Below, one piece after another: positions 21,784 to 31,159 of a DNA stretch of 64,000 nucleotides. Source of the DNA: Lamprobacter modestohalophilus (GTDB lineage: Bacteria > Pseudomonadota > Gammaproteobacteria > Chromatiales > Chromatiaceae). Position 1 is the first letter of the stretch, and every line of letters starts with the position of its first letter. A program made the position numbers and the translations under genes. The notes under the pieces were generated by a model that was not told where the DNA came from, did no database searches, and saw nothing but the letters and a program-made list of their open reading frames with translations. The DNA is taken from the NCBI RefSeq assembly GCF_016583905.1, contig NZ_NRRY01000008.1:1-64000 (forward strand), given 5' to 3'.

Positions 21784-24700
21784 TCAACTGCCGTCTCTCG
21801 GTGGAGCGATCGTGCTGGGCCAATCAGCGGTTGCGCGGGATGAGATGTTTTGCTGAATCGCATCTTTCAGGGTACTAAACTCGATCGGCTTGCGCAGGAT
21901 GAGGGTCGGCTCGCCCCAGTGATTAAGCGGCGAATCCCAGAGCGCCTGTTGGCCGGTCATCAAGATCACCGGTAGTGTTGGATACTGCCTGACCAAGCGC
22001 GCGTGCAGCTCCAGTCCGTCCATCACCGGCATCGCAATATCAGAGAGCACCAGGTCGACGGGCGTCTTCATCTGCGCCAATCGCTCAAGGGCCGCCTGGC
22101 CCTGCTCCGCGGTCTCGACCTCGATGCCGTTGACCCGCAAAACCCGTGATAACGCATCTCGCACGCGACGATCATCTTCGACCAATAGGATGTGCAGCCT
22201 ATCCTTGTCTAACGGCGCTGCCTGGACGTCAGGGATGTCCGATTGCTCGATCAGCTCGCTCACGACCGACTGGCTCAAAACCGGCTCGCTCGCGGCTGGC
22301 TGGCTGGCATCTGGCTGGCTCGAGAGAGCATCCTTTGAGGGATTCTCAGCGCGAATCACCTCGCTCAATTCCAGCGCATGAATGCGAGGCTTCACGGTCG
22401 CTGGCTCAGTGGGCGGGGCCGCTGCTGGTGCATCGGCAGGCAGCAAGAGCCGGAAGCAACTGCCGGCACCGAGCTCAGAGTCGACGTTAAGGGCTGATTG
22501 GGTCCTTAACACGAATTCACGCACCATGAACAAACCAAAGCCATGCCCCCGACTCTTGGTCTTCGTGGTAAACAACGGCCGAAAGATTTTGCTGAGCAAC
22601 TCCGGTGACAGGCCCGTGCCGTTGTCGCAGACCTGAATCTCAACACAATCCTGCGTCGGCAAGTCGCCAATGATCAGCGGAGTCTCCGCATCGCAGCGCC
22701 GGGGCCGGGCCGTTATCGTCAAGGTGCCTTCTTCATGGATGGCATCACGGGCATTCAACGAGAGGTTTAGCAGTGCCGATTGCAAAAATGCGCGGTTACT
22801 CAAGGCCTGCAATCCGGGCTTGAGGTCTAGCGCAAGGCGGATACGCGCAGGCAACACCTGCTCGATGATCTGCGCCAGCTCGGCGATCGTTTCCGTGATA
22901 TCGAGCAGTTCAAGGGGAATCTTGCCGGAACTGCTCATTGTCAACATGCCAGAGGTGATGACCTTGGCTTGCCCTAAGGCACTGAGCGTCTCCGCAATAA
23001 CTTGCTCGATCTCCGGGTCAGCATCCTGCTGATCCTCTAAGGCACTCGCAACGTAGAAGAGATTGGCGTCGATCACACCGAGCAGGTTGTTGAAGTCATG
23101 TGAGACGCCGCTGGCCAGGTGGCCAATGGTCTCGCGCTCCCGTGCTTCAACCAGATTCTCCTGCAGGTGCTGGCGATAGCGCACCGCGGCAATGCGCTGG
23201 GCCATCAGGCGTAACAACTGGCTCTGTCCAAGATCGAGCTGAGCAATCGCCGCGCTGCCATCAAGACTGCCATCGAGACTGAGTAATAGGCGCTCTGGAT
23301 GACCGTCCGGCGTGAGTGAATCCAGCATCAAGCCGACCATGACCCGGTCATCCTGCTCCGTCGTCTGTCGCGCCTTCCTCGCATCGCTTCCTGAGATCAG
23401 TACTGGGCTGCCCAATTCGGCCTCGGCCTTGGCGACCAAGGCCTGCGGCAAGGCCGTCATCAGTGGATCATCGTCCTGAGAAACCCACAACAGGGGCTGA
23501 TCGCTGCGACCATCATCGCCGATCAGCCAGACCGCGGCCTCCTGCAGTCTGAGGATACGACGTGCCATCCGGAGCACTGACTCGATCTGGTCCATATAGG
23601 GCTGTGACAGATTGACCACATCGATCATGTGCTCAAGCTGTTCAGCATAATCCGACAGCTCTTGCTCGGCCACACGCTGGCGATTGCGGGCGTCATGCAG
23701 CTCAGTAACGTTCTCGAGGATAGCCAACGCCAAGGGTTCGGCATCCAGGGTCGAGGATAACAGCGAGAGCCTCAGATCACCCCACAGCATGCTGCCGTCG
23801 CTACGCCAGTAGCGGCTAGTGAAGCGATAAGCCGGTTGTTCGGCGGCAAACAAGCCCTGAAACGCACCCAGCATCTCGCGCAGATCATCGGGGTGGGTAA
23901 AGGCGTCAAATCGCATCTGCATCCGGACCTCGGCCTTGGTACCAAGGAGCTGCAGCAAGGCCTGATTGACCAGTAGCGGACGACGATCTTGACCAACCAG
24001 CGCAATACCCAAAGGGGAATGTTCAAAGATCGCGCTCAGGCGCGCCTCGCTTTGGGCCACTCGCTGCAGCGCGCGTTGGCGCTCAGTGACGTCCCTTGTC
24101 GTGCCGCGATAGCCAAGCAGTTGACCATCATCGCCGAGCACAGGTGCACCGTCGATTGCCAGCCACAAGCGCTCGCCCGCCTCAGTTTGAAATGGCACGA
24201 TGAGGTCTTCGAGCAGTTGTTGACGAGCCATGAGGTTGGCCAACTCGGCGTTGCGCTCCACCGCCTTATGCTGGCCCAGATAGTCGCTGTAATGACGCCC
24301 CAACAGCGCTGCAGGAGGATCACCGAGCACGGCCTCAGAGACATCGCTCACATAGGTAAACCGCCCCTGGGCGTCGACCTCCCAAGCGATCGTCCGGCTC
24401 TGCCGGGCAAGGGTGTCATAGCGCACATTGCTCTGGCGCAGCGCCCCCAGTGAGCGCGTGCGTTGTTCGCTCGCGACCAGGATGTTGGCGAACAGCTGCA
24501 GGAATTGCGTCTCGACGGTGCTCCATTGACGCGGCTGCCGCACCATCTCGACGCCAACAAATCCGAACAGCTGCCCCTCGAGCTGCAACGGCACCAAGAC
24601 CAGGGCACAGGCCGTCTGCGCCTCATTTTTTTGCCGCTCCTTGACCCAAACGCTGGCGCCGAATTCAGCCACATCAGCAATCACTACCGGCTCACCGACG

Positions 24701-27300
24701 GCAAGCTGCGCGAGCATCATCGGTAGCTTGTCTGTGGCTTGACCTGCGTACTGCTGCAGCATCGGGGCAACGCCCTCAGCCGTGCACTCGAGGATCTTAT
24801 CCACCTCGAGACCATCCGCACTGAACGCGAACAGGTAACTGCGGTCGGCACCGATGAAATCACCCACCCGCGCTAGCGCCTGCTCGGTATTGGCATGATT
24901 GGACTCATCGGACTCGCTGACAAAGCCGGTCGCCAGCGCCAGCAGTTCACTGACCATGGCCTCACGGCCGGCAAGCGCGGCCTCTGCCTGCTTACGCGCG
25001 GTGACATCGCGACCCACCCCAGTGATCGCCACCACATCGCCCTGGGCATCGCGAATCGCGGTGCTCGACCATTGCAGCCAGCGCCAACCATTCACGGTCT
25101 TCTCGCGCTGCTCGATGTTGTGGGTGTACGGCGGGACAAGCAGGCGTTCAATCTCTGCCGATGCGGTACTGCGGTCGTCAGGATGCACGAGCGGCAAGAA
25201 GCTATGGCCAAGCAGCTCATCCTCGCTATACCCGAAGGTGCGGCAATACGACGGACTCACAAATTCGAAGCGCCCCTGCAGATCGATGCGCACGATCAAG
25301 TCTTCGACATTCTCGACCATCAGCCGATAGCGTTCTTCTTGCCGGCGCAGCGAGTTCTCACTGTCACGCAAGCGCTCTAGGGTTTCGATCGCATCGGTCA
25401 CATCCTGCTGCACCCCGATGTAATGCGTAACCTGTCCCTCATGGTCGCGCATCGGAGACAGATGCAGCGAGTTCCAGAACCGACTCCCATCCTTGCGGTA
25501 ATTGCGCAAGATCACGCTGCAGGCGCCGCCATTACGCAGCGCATCACGCATCTGCTTGCGCGCCTCTTGCGAGCGATCCGCACCTTGCAGGAAGCGGCAA
25601 TTGTTCCCGATGGTCTCAGCGGCGGTGTAGCCGGTCATGGCCTCGAACCCAGAATTGACGTAGCTCACCAGATCGTCGCCGTTGACACGCTCGGTGATCA
25701 GCACCCCTGTCTGCGCCTGCGACAGGGCCTCGATCAGCACCTGGTGCTTGTAGCGCAATTGCAGTGCGTCGAAGGCGACACCGGCAAGCCGAGCGGCAAC
25801 CTCCATCACATCGTGGGCAAAGGCGGCATCGATCGCATCCTGCTGATGTCTGGCACCCTGCTCCTCGAGCGCGATCAGGACCCTGGTATGACCGGCTATC
25901 GGCAACACCCGTCCCTGTAGCACAAGGGCCCCAAGCTGCGCAGAAGGACCTGCAGTCGAGGCAGTCGCTGCAGCTCCGATGTTTGTCACCTCCACTGGAC
26001 AGCACTCAGAGGTGCGCAGCGCTTGCTCACAGCAGGTGATGAACGTGGGATTGGCGGCGATGTGAGTCAGATCGACGCCAGCGACCGAGGTTCGCGCAGG
26101 TCGCATCGATTTGAGCTCACCATTGGGTGACTGCCTCAGCAGCAGACAGGCGTAGCCGGGCAACACCCTCTCCAGCTCGACAGCCAGCGACTCACTAAAC
26201 CCGACCTCATCAGCCTGTTGCTCAATCAGCTCGGCGAGCAACTTGGCTTGCAAACTGGCAATCGCCTGCTGCTGGCTCTGGCGCTGTTTCTCTTGCTCGA
26301 GCTGCTGAAAGCTTGTGCGCAGGGAGAGCGCCATCCCGGCAATGGACTCGGCCAGCTCATCGGCCTCGCGGATGGGCGTCTTGCTCAAGCGCCCAATCGG
26401 CTCTGTACCGGCAATGACCTCTGGCAGATGCTGGGTCGACGCGATCAGCTGGTGCAACGGCCGCGTTAGCCAGGCGCTGAGCCAGCGGGCGATGGCGATC
26501 GCGAACAACGCCAACGCAAGCAAAACCGAGAACAGCTCCAACAGCCGTTGCTGGACCTGGTCACGTAATGGTGAGGCAAACGCGGCAGGATCGAGCGACA
26601 ACCGCGGATCGAGGGTAAACGAGGACACCAAATCCTGGTTCTGCCAAACGCTGAGCGACAAGGCCGGCAACAGCAGCGATAGCACGAGCACGTTGAATGA
26701 GATCCGATCGAAGGTAATCGCTCGGCGCAGATCCAAAACCAACGCGACCGCCAGCGTCACCAGCCCAGCGGCGGCTGCATTGATGATGCCGTTGAGCGCC
26801 TGCTTGAGCGCGATCAGCCAGATCGCTACCCACTCCAGCCCAAGCGTGACATGGTATAAGACCAAGGTCAGCGGTATGCCGAGGGCCACCCAAAACAAGG
26901 CATCGGCCGCGGCGAATGCCGGTTGTTGACGGCAATGGCGTGCCTCGCGCAGCCGCAGCCAGGCGACGAAGCCGATCTCGACCACCTGAATGACCATGGC
27001 GTAAGGATGCCCCCAAAGCACCCAGGTCGCGCTGCCAGCGAGTGCGGCCACCAGCAGACCCGCACGCGGGCCAAGCCAAAACAGGGCCAGGAATGCTGGG
27101 ATGGAGCCGAACAAGAGCGCGAAACCGAAAAATAACGGTAACGTGATCGTGTTCCCGACAACGGCCCATAGCCCCAGCAGCAAAAAGATCGCAAGCCGGA
27201 TCGAAGGGGACACACTGTTGAGCAAAGGGGCAGCAGCATCGCAAGCGAGGCTGCTAGGAGATTTTTGGTGCAAAAAGACCTCGCAGAAAAGGTGAGGCAC
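21784..27300 (-). CDS. Membrane LOV/PAS/GAF hybrid histidine kinase (blue-light type)
   Basis: An 1838-residue kinase. A ~6-TM N-terminal module (~30-205), a further TM (~245-262) and a HAMP-like stretch precede the sensors. The first PAS (~510-640) is a full LOV domain: GNNCRFLQG with photoactive Cys568, RNYRKDGSRFWN and HYIGVQQDVT, so the FMN-contacting Asn, Asn and Gln are present. Then come PAS (~650-770), GAF (~790-945), PAS (~960-1080), PAS (~1085-1210) and a GAF-like stretch (~1215-1385). The H box HDFNN holds His1401; HATPase motifs are LNARDAI, DNGTG and RGHGFGL. A repeat linker leads to a receiver with Asp1754 (LSDIAMP). The GTG start at 27300 is uncertain. It is divergent from the REC-EAL gene. 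A paralogue lies at 31160-35809. Confidence 0.9.
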   Translation of the reverse strand: MPHLFCEVFLHQKSPSSLACDAAAPLLNSVSPSIRLAIFLLLGLWAVVGNTITLPLFFGFALLFGSIPAFLALFWLGPRAGLLVAALAGSATWVLWGHPYAMVIQVVEIGFVAWLRLREARHCRQQPAFAAADALFWVALGIPLTLVLYHVTLGLEWVAIWLIALKQALNGIINAAAAGLVTLAVALVLDLRRAITFDRISFNVLVLSLLLPALSLSVWQNQDLVSSFTLDPRLSLDPAAFASPLRDQVQQRLLELFSVLLALALFAIAIARWLSAWLTRPLHQLIASTQHLPEVIAGTEPIGRLSKTPIREADELAESIAGMALSLRTSFQQLEQEKQRQSQQQAIASLQAKLLAELIEQQADEVGFSESLAVELERVLPGYACLLLRQSPNGELKSMRPARTSVAGVDLTHIAANPTFITCCEQALRTSECCPVEVTNIGAAATASTAGPSAQLGALVLQGRVLPIAGHTRVLIALEEQGARHQQDAIDAAFAHDVMEVAARLAGVAFDALQLRYKHQVLIEALSQAQTGVLITERVNGDDLVSYVNSGFEAMTGYTAAETIGNNCRFLQGADRSQEARKQMRDALRNGGACSVILRNYRKDGSRFWNSLHLSPMRDHEGQVTHYIGVQQDVTDAIETLERLRDSENSLRRQEERYRLMVENVEDLIVRIDLQGRFEFVSPSYCRTFGYSEDELLGHSFLPLVHPDDRSTASAEIERLLVPPYTHNIEQREKTVNGWRWLQWSSTAIRDAQGDVVAITGVGRDVTARKQAEAALAGREAMVSELLALATGFVSESDESNHANTEQALARVGDFIGADRSYLFAFSADGLEVDKILECTAEGVAPMLQQYAGQATDKLPMMLAQLAVGEPVVIADVAEFGASVWVKERQKNEAQTACALVLVPLQLEGQLFGFVGVEMVRQPRQWSTVETQFLQLFANILVASEQRTRSLGALRQSNVRYDTLARQSRTIAWEVDAQGRFTYVSDVSEAVLGDPPAALLGRHYSDYLGQHKAVERNAELANLMARQQLLEDLIVPFQTEAGERLWLAIDGAPVLGDDGQLLGYRGTTRDVTERQRALQRVAQSEARLSAIFEHSPLGIALVGQDRRPLLVNQALLQLLGTKAEVRMQMRFDAFTHPDDLREMLGAFQGLFAAEQPAYRFTSRYWRSDGSMLWGDLRLSLLSSTLDAEPLALAILENVTELHDARNRQRVAEQELSDYAEQLEHMIDVVNLSQPYMDQIESVLRMARRILRLQEAAVWLIGDDGRSDQPLLWVSQDDDPLMTALPQALVAKAEAELGSPVLISGSDARKARQTTEQDDRVMVGLMLDSLTPDGHPERLLLSLDGSLDGSAAIAQLDLGQSQLLRLMAQRIAAVRYRQHLQENLVEARERETIGHLASGVSHDFNNLLGVIDANLFYVASALEDQQDADPEIEQVIAETLSALGQAKVITSGMLTMSSSGKIPLELLDITETIAELAQIIEQVLPARIRLALDLKPGLQALSNRAFLQSALLNLSLNARDAIHEEGTLTITARPRRCDAETPLIIGDLPTQDCVEIQVCDNGTGLSPELLSKIFRPLFTTKTKSRGHGFGLFMVREFVLRTQSALNVDSELGAGSCFRLLLPADAPAAAPPTEPATVKPRIHALELSEVIRAENPSKDALSSQPDASQPAASEPVLSQSVVSELIEQSDIPDVQAAPLDKDRLHILLVEDDRRVRDALSRVLRVNGIEVETAEQGQAALERLAQMKTPVDLVLSDIAMPVMDGLELHARLVRQYPTLPVILMTGQQALWDSPLNHWGEPTLILRKPIEFSTLKDAIQQNISSRATADWPSTIAPPRDGS
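22246..22320 (-). repeat. 15-bp x 5 in-frame tandem repeat between kinase and receiver
   Basis: Five 15-bp units, exactly in phase. On the minus strand they encode SQPDA, SQPAA, SEPVL, SQSVV and SELIE, lying between the HATPase domain and the receiver of the LOV kinase. Confidence 0.88.
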
Positions 27301-27560
27301 GTTTGGATCGGAGCCTAGCCTGAGAGCCCTAAGTCGGTCAGATCTTCACCGCAGCACTGTGATCTGGTTCACAGCTCAGAGCGCGCAGCGGTCAAACAAA
27401 TTAACTATTCTCTCAGATTGCCGCCAGAGACTAGGCTAGAATCCGCAACGACGATTTTGAAGAAGAGCGAGAGCTGTTGCCGAGGCGCGCATAAGTCGCC
27501 ATCACAACCAGGATTTACCAAGGCATCTCGCGTTCGCGAACTGCGACAAATGAAAGACTT

Positions 27561-28703
27561 ATGATTCTCACCTGCTTGGATGATGACCCACGGATGGAGC
27601 GAACCCTGCGCCGGTTTGCCGGCTCGCTTGGCCACAAGGTCCGTTTTCAGACGACCAGCCGAGGCCTACGCGAAGACATGGAACACCAGGTGCCAGATGT
27701 CGTGGTGCTGGACTTGGGCTTGGGCACTGAAACCGGCGTCGACGTCCTCGGCTGGCTCGCTGAGCATCACGCGAACGTTCCGGTCGTCTTTCTGTCCGGA
27801 CACGCTGACGAGTTGCTAGATACCGCCAGGCGCATTGCCCAAGGCAACGGGCTGGCCGTTTACGGTGCCATCAATAAGGCTAACCTCGTGCGCGAGCTTC
27901 CCGAAGTGCTCGCACGCTGCCGGCCACCAGAACGCCCCAAAAAGACGCCCGCGCAGCCGCAGGAAGCGCTTGATGTTGAGACCCTGCGTGAGCACCTGAG
28001 CGCCGGGCGCATCAAACCTTACTTCCAGCCGATTCTGCTGGCGAGCAGCCTGAAACCGGTCGGCGCCGAAGTCTTGGCCCGTTTATCCCTGCCCGATGGC
28101 AGCGTCCTCGGCGCCGGCGCCTTCATCCCGCTCGCCGAACGCTCAGGGCTGATCATGGAGCTGACCCGCGTCCTCAGCGAGCGACTGATCGAGCTCGAGC
28201 CACGCCTGAGGCCACTGGGGCTCGACTTTATCTCGGTTAATCTGTCGGCGGCTAACGTCGAAAGCACCCAGGCTGCAGCGATGGTGAAACACCTAGTCGA
28301 TGCCTTTGCTGGCAGCAGCCGCATCATGATCGAGCTGACCGAGACCGCCGTTCTGCCGGACCTGCAACAGATGCGTGAGCTGACCACGCAATTGCGACTT
28401 GGCGGCGCCTCCTTGGCCATCGATGACTTTGGCATCGGCTACTCGAGCATCCGCGCCCTCGCCGAGCTCCCCTATGACGCTTTGAAGATCGATCTCTCGT
28501 TCGTTGCCGAGATGTTCGACTCCGAGAAATCCGCCAATCTGATCGCCTCAATGGTGCATATGGCCCACAGCCTGCACCTCAAGGTCGTGGCCGAGGGCGT
28601 CGAGACCGAAGCGCAACGCGATCGGCTGATCGAGATGGGCGTCGATCGCTTGCAAGGCTACCTCTTTGGTCGGCCGGTACCGATCGAGCAATTTGTGCTC
28701 TGA
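27561..28703 (+). CDS. Response regulator with EAL domain (c-di-GMP phosphodiesterase)
   Basis: This 380-residue protein has a receiver (~1-120; Asp51 in VVVLDLGLG) and an EAL domain (~140-378) that would hydrolyse c-di-GMP to pGpG. The metal and catalytic signature is intact: E170 in AEVLARL, N in SVNLSA, E in IELTE, the DDFGIGYSS loop, K in LKIDLSF and AEGVET. It is therefore expected to be active. Start ATG 27561. It is divergent from the LOV hybrid kinase (261-base shared upstream region) and co-directional with the OmpR-type regulator, so it is a likely output of the neighbouring kinases. Confidence 0.92.
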   Translation: MILTCLDDDPRMERTLRRFAGSLGHKVRFQTTSRGLREDMEHQVPDVVVLDLGLGTETGVDVLGWLAEHHANVPVVFLSGHADELLDTARRIAQGNGLAVYGAINKANLVRELPEVLARCRPPERPKKTPAQPQEALDVETLREHLSAGRIKPYFQPILLASSLKPVGAEVLARLSLPDGSVLGAGAFIPLAERSGLIMELTRVLSERLIELEPRLRPLGLDFISVNLSAANVESTQAAAMVKHLVDAFAGSSRIMIELTETAVLPDLQQMRELTTQLRLGGASLAIDDFGIGYSSIRALAELPYDALKIDLSFVAEMFDSEKSANLIASMVHMAHSLHLKVVAEGVETEAQRDRLIEMGVDRLQGYLFGRPVPIEQFVL

Positions 28704-28736
28704 CCACCGATTGGTCCACTGACAACCCTTACCACG

Positions 28737-29462
28737 ATGGGCGACAAGGCCAGCATCATCGTCGTCGAAGACGATCACCGCATGGGCTCCGCGCTCCAGC
28801 GCAACCTGATCAAGGCCGGCTACCAGGTCACCCTCAGCGATAGCAGTCAATCGCTGCGCCTGGCCTACCGCAAAACCGCAGCCGATCTGGTCCTGCTCGA
28901 TCTCAATCTCGGCAACGAGGATGGCATCGACATCGCGCGCGAGCTGGTCGCGACCACCTCGGTCGCGGTGATCATCATCACCGGACGCATGGAGCTGGAA
29001 GATCGCATCGAAGGCCTGGACGCCGGCGCTGACGACTACATCGTCAAACCCTTTGCGACCGATGAGCTGCTCGCCCGGATTCGCGCTGTCTTACGTCGAC
29101 GCGCACTCGAGCGGGCGCCCGCGGGGATGATCGAGCTGGGCCCATTTCGCTTGGATACGACCAACCAATCCTTGAGCCGAGAGGGCGTATCAACCCCAGC
29201 CTTGACCCTGACCGGAACTGAGGCTCGCATCTTGGGGATCTTGCTTCGACAACATAACCGCGCCGTGAGTCGCGAACGGCTCAGCAACCGCGGCCCACAA
29301 GACCCGGGCGATCGCAGCATCGATGTCCATGTCGGCAATATCCGCCGCAAGCTCCGCGAAGCGGGTTTCGATGAGCTGGTCATTGGCCCGATACGCGGCT
29401 TTGGCTACCGCTTGCGGCTCGAAGGCAAGGACGCCGTCCCGAGCCAAGCAGACCTCAGCTGA
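28737..29462 (+). CDS. OmpR/PhoB-family response regulator
   Basis: This 241-residue DNA-binding regulator has a receiver (Asp55 in VLLDLNLGNEDG, GADDYIVKPF) and a winged helix (~130-230: LTGTEARILGILLRQHNRAV, DRSIDVHVGNIRRKLRE, IRGFGYRL). It starts 33 bases after the REC-EAL stop, so the two are probably co-transcribed. The partner kinase is likely one of the two LOV kinases that flank it. Targets are unknown. Confidence 0.93.
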   Translation: MGDKASIIVVEDDHRMGSALQRNLIKAGYQVTLSDSSQSLRLAYRKTAADLVLLDLNLGNEDGIDIARELVATTSVAVIIITGRMELEDRIEGLDAGADDYIVKPFATDELLARIRAVLRRRALERAPAGMIELGPFRLDTTNQSLSREGVSTPALTLTGTEARILGILLRQHNRAVSRERLSNRGPQDPGDRSIDVHVGNIRRKLREAGFDELVIGPIRGFGYRLRLEGKDAVPSQADLS

Positions 29463-29728
29463 CATCCTCGACGGATATCCGCGACTGAGCCCTCGACGAA
29501 GCCCCTCGACCGACGGACTCGGCCGCTGTCATCGCGACAGCCAACCCACTCAGCCCGCTCGCCACCTCCGACCAACTTAACAACTCTTTACCAAACCCAT
29601 CCTCGGGTTGTTTTAGCATCTTCATCAACGGTAGCAAGTCCGCGGGAGCAACCTCCCCGATGCATGCTCCAGGCGGCGAAAAGACCAACGCCGCCGCAGG
29701 CAGAACCAGCTCATTTTGGATGATCATT

Positions 29729-30946
29729 ATGCTAAATACCCAGAAGATCAAAGTGCTTTGCATTGATGACTCGGCCAGCGTCCGCGAGCTGCTCTGCGAG
29801 ATCATCAACGGTGAACCAGATATGCAAGTGGTTGCCGTCGCCTCTGACCCGATCGAGGCACGCGAATTGATCAAGATCCACAACCCGGACGTGCTGACCC
29901 TAGACATCAAGATGCCGCGCATGGACGGCCTAGACTTTCTCGAGCGCCTGATGCGCCTGCGCCCGATGCCCGTGCTGATGATCTCCTCGCGCACCCAGCC
30001 GGGTACCGAGGAAACCCGGCGCGCCTTGGCGCTCGGCGCACGGGATGTCGTCGCCAAGCCGCAGATCGGCATGCGTAAAGGCCTCGAAGCCGAGCGCACA
30101 GGGATCATCGCCAAGATCCGCGCTGCGGCGCGCTCGCACGCCCTGCTGCCCAAGCCACGCCCGATTTCAGCACCGATTCGGTTGGCCCGTCCGATCCCGG
30201 CAACCGCGGCGGGTCTCACAGCGAACGACGAGCTGCTCTTCATCGGCGCCTCCACCGGCGGCACCGAGGCCATCCGCAGCGTGCTCGAACAACTGCCAGC
30301 CGGCAGCCCACCGGTGTTGATCGTTCAGCACATGCCCGCCGGGTTCACCCGCTCGTTTGCCGAACGGCTTAACCGCAGCAGTCTGCTCTCGGTGAAAGAG
30401 GCCGAGGACGGCGAGCCCTTGCTGTGGGGACATGCGTACATTGCCCCGGGTGACCAGCACCTCAAGGTCGAACGCCGCGGCAACCAATACGTTGCGCGCC
30501 TCGATGCGGGCCCGGAAGTGAACCGCCATCGACCCTCAGTCGACGTGCTGTTTTATTCGGCCGCTGAGCAGGTCGGCAAGCGAGCCAGAGCCGCGCTCCT
30601 GACCGGCATGGGCAAGGATGGCGCTGCAGGCCTACTGGCGATGCGCGAGGCCGGCGCGCTGACGATCGCTCAGGATGAAGCCAGCTCGGTCGTCTTTGGC
30701 ATGCCGCGAGAAGCCATTCTGCAAGGCGCCGCAAGTGAGGTCGCCGCGCTGGAACAGGTACCGCAACGGCTGATGGCCAACAGCATCGCTCGCGGTCAGC
30801 AGCAGACGCTCCAGCAGCCGACGCTCGATCGCCGTGAGCGACCAGTATCGCAAGCACCTGGGCTCATTCCCGGGCCCAAGCCCATTCGCAGGCTTGTCCA
30901 GCCACAACAGGGGTCCGCACGGGCGCGCCTCGCTGCAGCCCGATAG
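29729..30946 (+). CDS. cheB: Second CheB methylesterase
   Basis: A ~405-residue CheB with receiver Asp59 ([13 protein letters not shown]) and methylesterase triad Ser (IGASTGGTE), His (VQHMPAGF) and Asp ([10 protein letters not shown]). I prefer ATG 29729 because TTTGGA lies 8 bases upstream; the frame is open to 29660. The last ~60 residues are a basic, Gln/Arg/Pro-rich tail absent from the first CheB. No cheR lies next to it, so it may act on the array encoded at 14-21 kb or do something else. A hairpin follows. Confidence 0.92.
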   Translation: MLNTQKIKVLCIDDSASVRELLCEIINGEPDMQVVAVASDPIEARELIKIHNPDVLTLDIKMPRMDGLDFLERLMRLRPMPVLMISSRTQPGTEETRRALALGARDVVAKPQIGMRKGLEAERTGIIAKIRAAARSHALLPKPRPISAPIRLARPIPATAAGLTANDELLFIGASTGGTEAIRSVLEQLPAGSPPVLIVQHMPAGFTRSFAERLNRSSLLSVKEAEDGEPLLWGHAYIAPGDQHLKVERRGNQYVARLDAGPEVNRHRPSVDVLFYSAAEQVGKRARAALLTGMGKDGAAGLLAMREAGALTIAQDEASSVVFGMPREAILQGAASEVAALEQVPQRLMANSIARGQQQTLQQPTLDRRERPVSQAPGLIPGPKPIRRLVQPQQGSARARLAAAR

Positions 30947-30959
30947 GTGCTAACACTAC

Positions 30960-30990
30960 AACGGCCTCCGCCCTGCCGAGGCCGTTTCTC
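30960..30990 (+). terminator. Rho-independent-type terminator after cheB
   Basis: Stem AACGGCCTC / GAGGCCGTT (30960-30968 and 30978-30986) with a 9-base loop, followed by TCTC. Position 14 bases after the stop supports termination, though the T tract is short. Confidence 0.65.
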
Positions 30991-31159
30991 AAAATGGCCA
31001 TCCATCCATCGATCCAGGAAGGTTTTATCACCCCCGGACTTTCGGTGATACTAGGCACATGTTGTTGCTCTGTTGTGTGGCCATGCGGGCCGACTCTCTG
31101 TTGGCCCAGCGACCTTGCCGATCCGCCGACAAGCAATGCCGTCTCAAGGGGCCGCGCTG

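Noticed and set aside
27405-27560. Sigma-70 promoter for the REC-EAL gene (TTGCCG ... TAGAAT)
   Set aside because: Spacer is only 13 bases; not convincing without transcript data.
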